From Hemerocallis citrina (taxonomy: Eukaryota > Streptophyta > Magnoliopsida > Asparagales > Asphodelaceae), in NCBI GenBank assembly GCA_017893485.1, contig CM030360.1, forward strand, positions 7,558,870-7,622,869: 64,000 nt of DNA. The letters are read 5' to 3'. Made by a program: the position numbers and the translations under genes. Positions 60,030 through 64,000 of this stretch are shown here, one piece after another. Positions within the stretch are counted from its first letter, which is position 1. Every line of letters begins with the position of its first letter. The notes beneath the pieces were generated by a model that saw only the letters and a program-made list of their open reading frames with translations, did not search any database and had not been told where the DNA came from.

Positions 60030-60424
60030 GAGGTGGCCTATAAAGTTCCTATGGGGGCTTTCTATATGATTTATGTGGCCGGTAAGGGCCCACAAGAGAG
60101 GAGCAGCAAGATGTTGCAGCTTACTTGCAGCGTCAGCATGTGCTGACATGGTAGGGGTGGGGCCCCCGAGGGGGTGCCTACTGCTGCTGTACGGTTGGCA
60201 GTGTGGGGCCCGGTTGTGAAGAGGGGGATCTCTGTGAGCAGCAGGTGGCGTGGGACCCCCTGCTTCGGCTGTTTCTCTTGCGAGAGAAAGAACGGGTGAG
60301 GGATTTGATTAAGTCCCATATCGGGAGTATTTCCAATTAATTGCCTATATATATATACCTGGGATTAGAGGTCACCAATCAGCTATAGCATCTTTTATGA
60401 GGCAAGCCTGTGGTGGGCAGTTGT
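59968..60424 (+). mobile_element. Third TRIM-related LTR, truncated
   Basis: It starts TGTAACATCCCGTGTTAAG, has a (TA)n run (59984-60023), GTCCCATATCGGGAGTATT, and near its end GCCTGTGGTGGGCAGTTGTTAG. These are in the same order as the LTRs of TRIM 2, but divergent in between. No primer site or second LTR follows, so it is a truncated or solo LTR. Confidence 0.65.
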
Positions 60425-62519
60425 TAGAAAAATCGTTGTTTCTATATCTATCCTACCTGCGTGTTTACTACTTAATATTAACTATCTTGCCATCTTCTTC
60501 TTATTATTTTGAATCTTTACATATGTTAGCATTTCATACCACTTTATCGTATTTTATTTTGCTGCTAACGTATCTTAAATTTGGTGGCTACTCATCTAAA
60601 CAAAAACGAAAACAAAACTCTTCTTATTTATACTTTTGTTTGCGATTCATAATTTATTTCTGTATTGTTTTAATAATATGTTATTACTTTTACTACTATG
60701 ATGTCTTTTTTTACTCCTACAAACCATTTATGATTTTCATAACATAATATTGTTTGTTTCACTCTATAATTTTTACGCCTTGTACGCATACAAATTTCGT
60801 ATGCTGGTTTTCTTTCTCTACTTGATAATTTGAAAGTATTTTGATATATGTCAACCAGTATTCCATATCTATAATTTTTAAATCGTATATATAATTATTG
60901 TATTTACTTTACAAACTATTTTATGATATTAACTTGTTATACCGAATTATTTTATCTTATATTGTCTATACTTTTAACTAAATTTCATGCTCATATATTT
61001 TATTTTTTCTTTCAAAAATTTTTCCCTTAAATTACTAATTCAATTTCATCTCCTAACATATAGTACTAGTCCAGTTTGCGATTTTAATCATTTTACCGCT
61101 TATTATTTTGATAAATTTTGATTTCTAAGCCTATTAATAATTTATTAAAATATCTATTGACTATACTTCTTGATGAGTTGAATTTATACATAATTTTTAG
61201 TACTCTTTTATGCATTAAATTGCGAGTTCTCGGTTATTTTGTTGAAATTTATCTTATTTCTACTCATTATTATGTATTTGATTGATTTTGTAGGAATGAG
61301 ATTCATAAGTGCAAAAAGATATGAATTTTGGTAAAAATCAAAGAAGAAACAAGGATAAAGATTTTTAAATTCAAATTTATTTTTTTGTGAAGATTTCTAG
61401 AAAATTTGAGCACTCAAATACATGTTTTTACATATTGTCTCTTTGAAGAATTAATAAAAAAATTATGGTCAACTAGGGGGTGCAATAAAATTTTTGAATA
61501 AAATTTTTTAAAAAAATTAAATAAAGCAACATCACCTAATCTATTAATATTAATTAATTATTTAAAATATATACTTATCATATTAATTACTTAATTAATT
61601 AATTATCCTAATAAACTAACCTAAACCTAATTACATCTCTCCTATTCTATTCCTATATAAAAGTGCAGATGTGAAAAGGGTGTGTTGGCTGGGTGGCGGC
61701 TATAGGAAGGAAAGGTAGGTGGCACGAAAATCAAGGACAGGCTCTGTTTTAGGTGGGTGGCGGCTGGAGATCCGAAAAAGAAAAAAAAGGAAAAATAAAA
61801 TAAAAACAGAAAGCAAAGAAGGCTCAAGGCAGTGCGGAAATCAAGGCAGAGGAGAGAGAGAGACTGGGCTTGAGTTGCGGTGCGAATCTCGGGTTGCTTC
61901 GATTTGGGATTTTCTACAAAAACGAGTTCTTTCTTTTTCTTCTCTAATTTTTATTATGCAATCCATGAACAAGTTTGTTAGTTGCAATTTTATTATGAAC
62001 TAAATTTATTTTTCTAAGGCTTCGATGTAGCCTAGTTTTGATAACACAATTTTAATTCCATATTATTTTTCTATTTTCCATGGTTGTGTGTTTGATTTTT
62101 GTTCTTAATGCTTACAATTGTTTGGCCAACTTTTGTATGATTTATTGGATCATGGAAAGACCGAGAGGTAATTTGTGATTTAGAACTATAGAATTAAGCA
62201 CCATTGATTGAGCAAAATTAGAGATGATTTATCGCGATTGATGTATGTAAGGCCATTTTCGGATTTTACTGTATTTTGTTTTCTTTTGATTATTGTATTT
62301 GGATTTCCTTTATTATAGTATATTTTGACTTTCTTGGGTTCTTTTATTCTCTCTTGATCGATCTGTGTTATTTGGTTGGATTCTGTTCTCCTTGCAAATT
62401 TTGCTCTTTCTATTTTGAGTCTGATTTGTTCTCCTTTATGTTCGTCTCATCTCAATGCATTCATTTTTCTCTTTTTGAAGCCAAAACCTACAAAATTTCA
62501 ACCCAAAACCTTATTTTTT
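60425..62519. other. AT-rich interval, no clear genes
   Basis: Very AT-rich up to about 61640. A TATA-like CCTATATAAAAG at 61651 is followed by a GC-richer leader (61680-61880), which resembles an LTR promoter plus leader, but no LTR ends were found. The open stretches here are not conserved. Confidence 0.45.
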
Positions 62520-64000
62520 GATCCCCTATATATACCCTATTAAATAAACTCTAATTTATTCCACTCTCTCTCTCTCTCTGCCATTTTCTCTCTCCCCGAT
62601 CCCAAATCTCTCTCTTTCCCTCTCTCTATTTCGTTGCACCCAAACCCAGCCGAACCCCATACCCCGTTGCCATCTCCGATCGCCTTCCACCACCGTCACC
62701 ATCATCGTCTTCACCATCCCCGTCGCCGTCCCCTCTCCCCGTCGAACCCAATCCACCGAGTTTCGCCATCGTCGTTACCCGTCTCCATGGACCCCCATTG
62801 CCTTTGCCGTCCCTCACTGCTCACCCTCGCATCCACCAAAGATCTCTAGCACTGTCGTTGTCGCCGTCTAAGCCTCAGCATCATCTTCCTCTGTTTTCGA
62901 GCAAAAATAGCATCTGTTTCGCGCCGCTTTGGCCGTTGTCGTCGCTTCTCGACCGCACCGCCGCCAGTGGTCATCGTCAACCTTACCGCATTCATTGCCT
63001 TCGTCCCGAGGTCGCCGCCAGTCTCATCGTGCTCTCTCTCTCTCTCTGCCAAAGGTTGAAGATGATCACCCATTTGTCGGTTTTGGTGTTCTGGGTTTTG
63101 GCACAGCCGATCCCCAATCGTTGTTTGCTGTTCATCCCAATCCGGTGTGGAGTTTTTCCCCGAGAGCTATTGTTGCTGTTGCGTTGCTGGTTGATTCTTT
63201 TCACGTATTTTGCACGTGCTCTTTTGGGATTTTTGCCCGGGATTCTGATCCCGTTATTCTTATTATTTGAATCTGCAAATTAACAGGCAAGTCTCTTATT
63301 GAACTAGCATTTTATTCTGTTCAAGTTTATTTGATCTCTGCAAGTAAATCCAGTCCCATTTGTTATCATACTGCTTTGACAATTCTGTTAAGTTTATCGA
63401 GGGTTTACACGAGCTAACCCGACATACTCTTAACATCGTGCCGTATCTTTAATCTAAAACCTAGTCCCTATTATTTCATGCATATGCACATTTAAATAAC
63501 TAGATTCATGCATCGGACTACTTGATAAGTTGGACATGTTAAATTGAATGTGCTAGATTGAAGTTGATCGATGTATTGATACCATGCATGTGATAATTGT
63601 ATCTTAAACTTAGAAATTTTCATGTTGACACCTAGGATCACTTTGATTACCAATTTGCATGAAATATATGATTGTATGATTTATTTATTGCCCTTTTATG
63701 TTAAAACAATTTCTGGACTGCTAGATGTTCCATTTTAAATCAGATTTTCAACCATGCTACTATCATAATTTAAAATAACTTGCTGAACATAAATTGTAGC
63801 CCCGGATGTCTAATTCACTTTCCTTTTTTGCGGATTTGAATTCCAATGTGTAACCTGCTAGATATCATCATTTTAGTACAGTCATGTTAGAAATTCCAGA
63901 TTCACAAATGCATGCGTATCCTGCTATTTCTTAATTTAATTGACCATGCTAACAGTAAAAGAAAAATCTAAAATAAATCTAGTTGAACCTAGACACATGT
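62520..64000 (+). mobile_element. Second copy of the giant-LTR family, partial
   Basis: It follows the same order as the inverse of 50.4-48.2 kb: a TATA-like CTATATATACCCTATT (62526), a CT-rich and then Pro/Arg-rich leader (62560-63060), GCACGTGCTCTT, GGGATTCTGATCCCGTTATT (63239), and GAGGGTTTACACGAGCTAAC (63400). The open frames across the leader are not conserved protein. It continues beyond the window. Confidence 0.62.
62526..62545 (+). promoter_or_regulatory. Predicted LTR promoter (TATA box)
   Basis: CTATATATACCCTATTAAAT, about 35 bp before a CT-rich leader. It is placed like the TATA box of the minus-strand family member near 50250. Confidence 0.45.

Noticed and set aside
62556..63283. 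161-residue and overlapping ORFs on both strands
   Set aside because: Same LTR leader type as 49.7-50.2 kb; open frames on both strands reflect GC-rich composition.

Overview
The window is flowering-plant nuclear DNA, probably from a eudicot with a large, repeat-rich genome. Evidence: genes split by GT-AG introns, AT-rich introns, and plant-type mobile elements (MULE, Helitron with Rep/helicase plus RPA, copia and gypsy LTR elements, TRIMs, hAT and PIF/Harbinger elements). The species cannot be named. There is only one host gene locus, an FAD-dependent monooxygenase at the left edge, and it carries a frameshift. Everything else is mobile DNA, much of it inserted into other mobile DNA, plus short captured pieces of host genes.

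Region 1 (1-9.6 kb). The monooxygenase (minus strand, five exons visible, continuing off the left edge) has a complete 7.37-kb Mutator-like element (MULE, 1948-9318) inserted 426 bp upstream of its start codon. The MULE has long terminal inverted repeats and a perfect 9-bp target duplication (GAAACCTCG). It carries two convergent genes: a plant-mobile-domain (PMD) gene on + and a MURA-type transposase on -. Both are broken by tryptophan-to-stop changes. Between their 3' ends lies a 544-bp inverted repeat built from many copies of a short palindrome that also sits in the terminal repeats. This arrangement is the most unusual thing in the window.

Region 2 (9.4-16.5 kb). A 185-bp mini-Helitron, a decayed PIF/Harbinger ORF1-like gene preceded by a row of hairpins, then an old gypsy-related element. 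That element has a ~115-bp tandem repeat and a decayed 'putative gypsy type transposon' (PF04195-like) gene, which is interrupted by a 707-bp solo LTR (target duplication GAGAA).

Region 3 (16.5-50.9 kb). A large insertion bounded by the target duplication GATGG. Its outer parts look like one giant LTR in minus orientation. Inside are GGATAC-rich transposon ends, fragments of a carbamoyl-phosphate synthetase, a PPR-like and a CONSTANS-like gene, and a 26.7-kb Helitron (19523-46190). The Helitron encodes a Rep/helicase and an RPA-like protein. It is itself hit by a hAT MITE (target duplication ACTTTGAT) and by a 5.66-kb copia element (target duplication CAGAT) that splits the RPA zinc-finger exon.

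Region 4 (50.9-64 kb). The rest of the interrupted gypsy-like gene, a 670-bp hAT element (GCCGTTAT) that contains Helitron-type ends, a 1.5-kb copia-type solo LTR, a gypsy gag interrupted by one TRIM, an antisense coiled-coil ORF, a 67-bp tandem repeat interrupted by a second TRIM (ATGGT), a third TRIM-like LTR, and a second copy of the giant-LTR family running off the right edge.

Insertion order can be read from the nesting: gypsy-like gene, then giant LTR, then gene-fragment-bearing DNA, then 26.7-kb Helitron, then MITE and copia. No RNA genes or CRISPR arrays were found. All family names come from reading the translations by eye; no database search was run.
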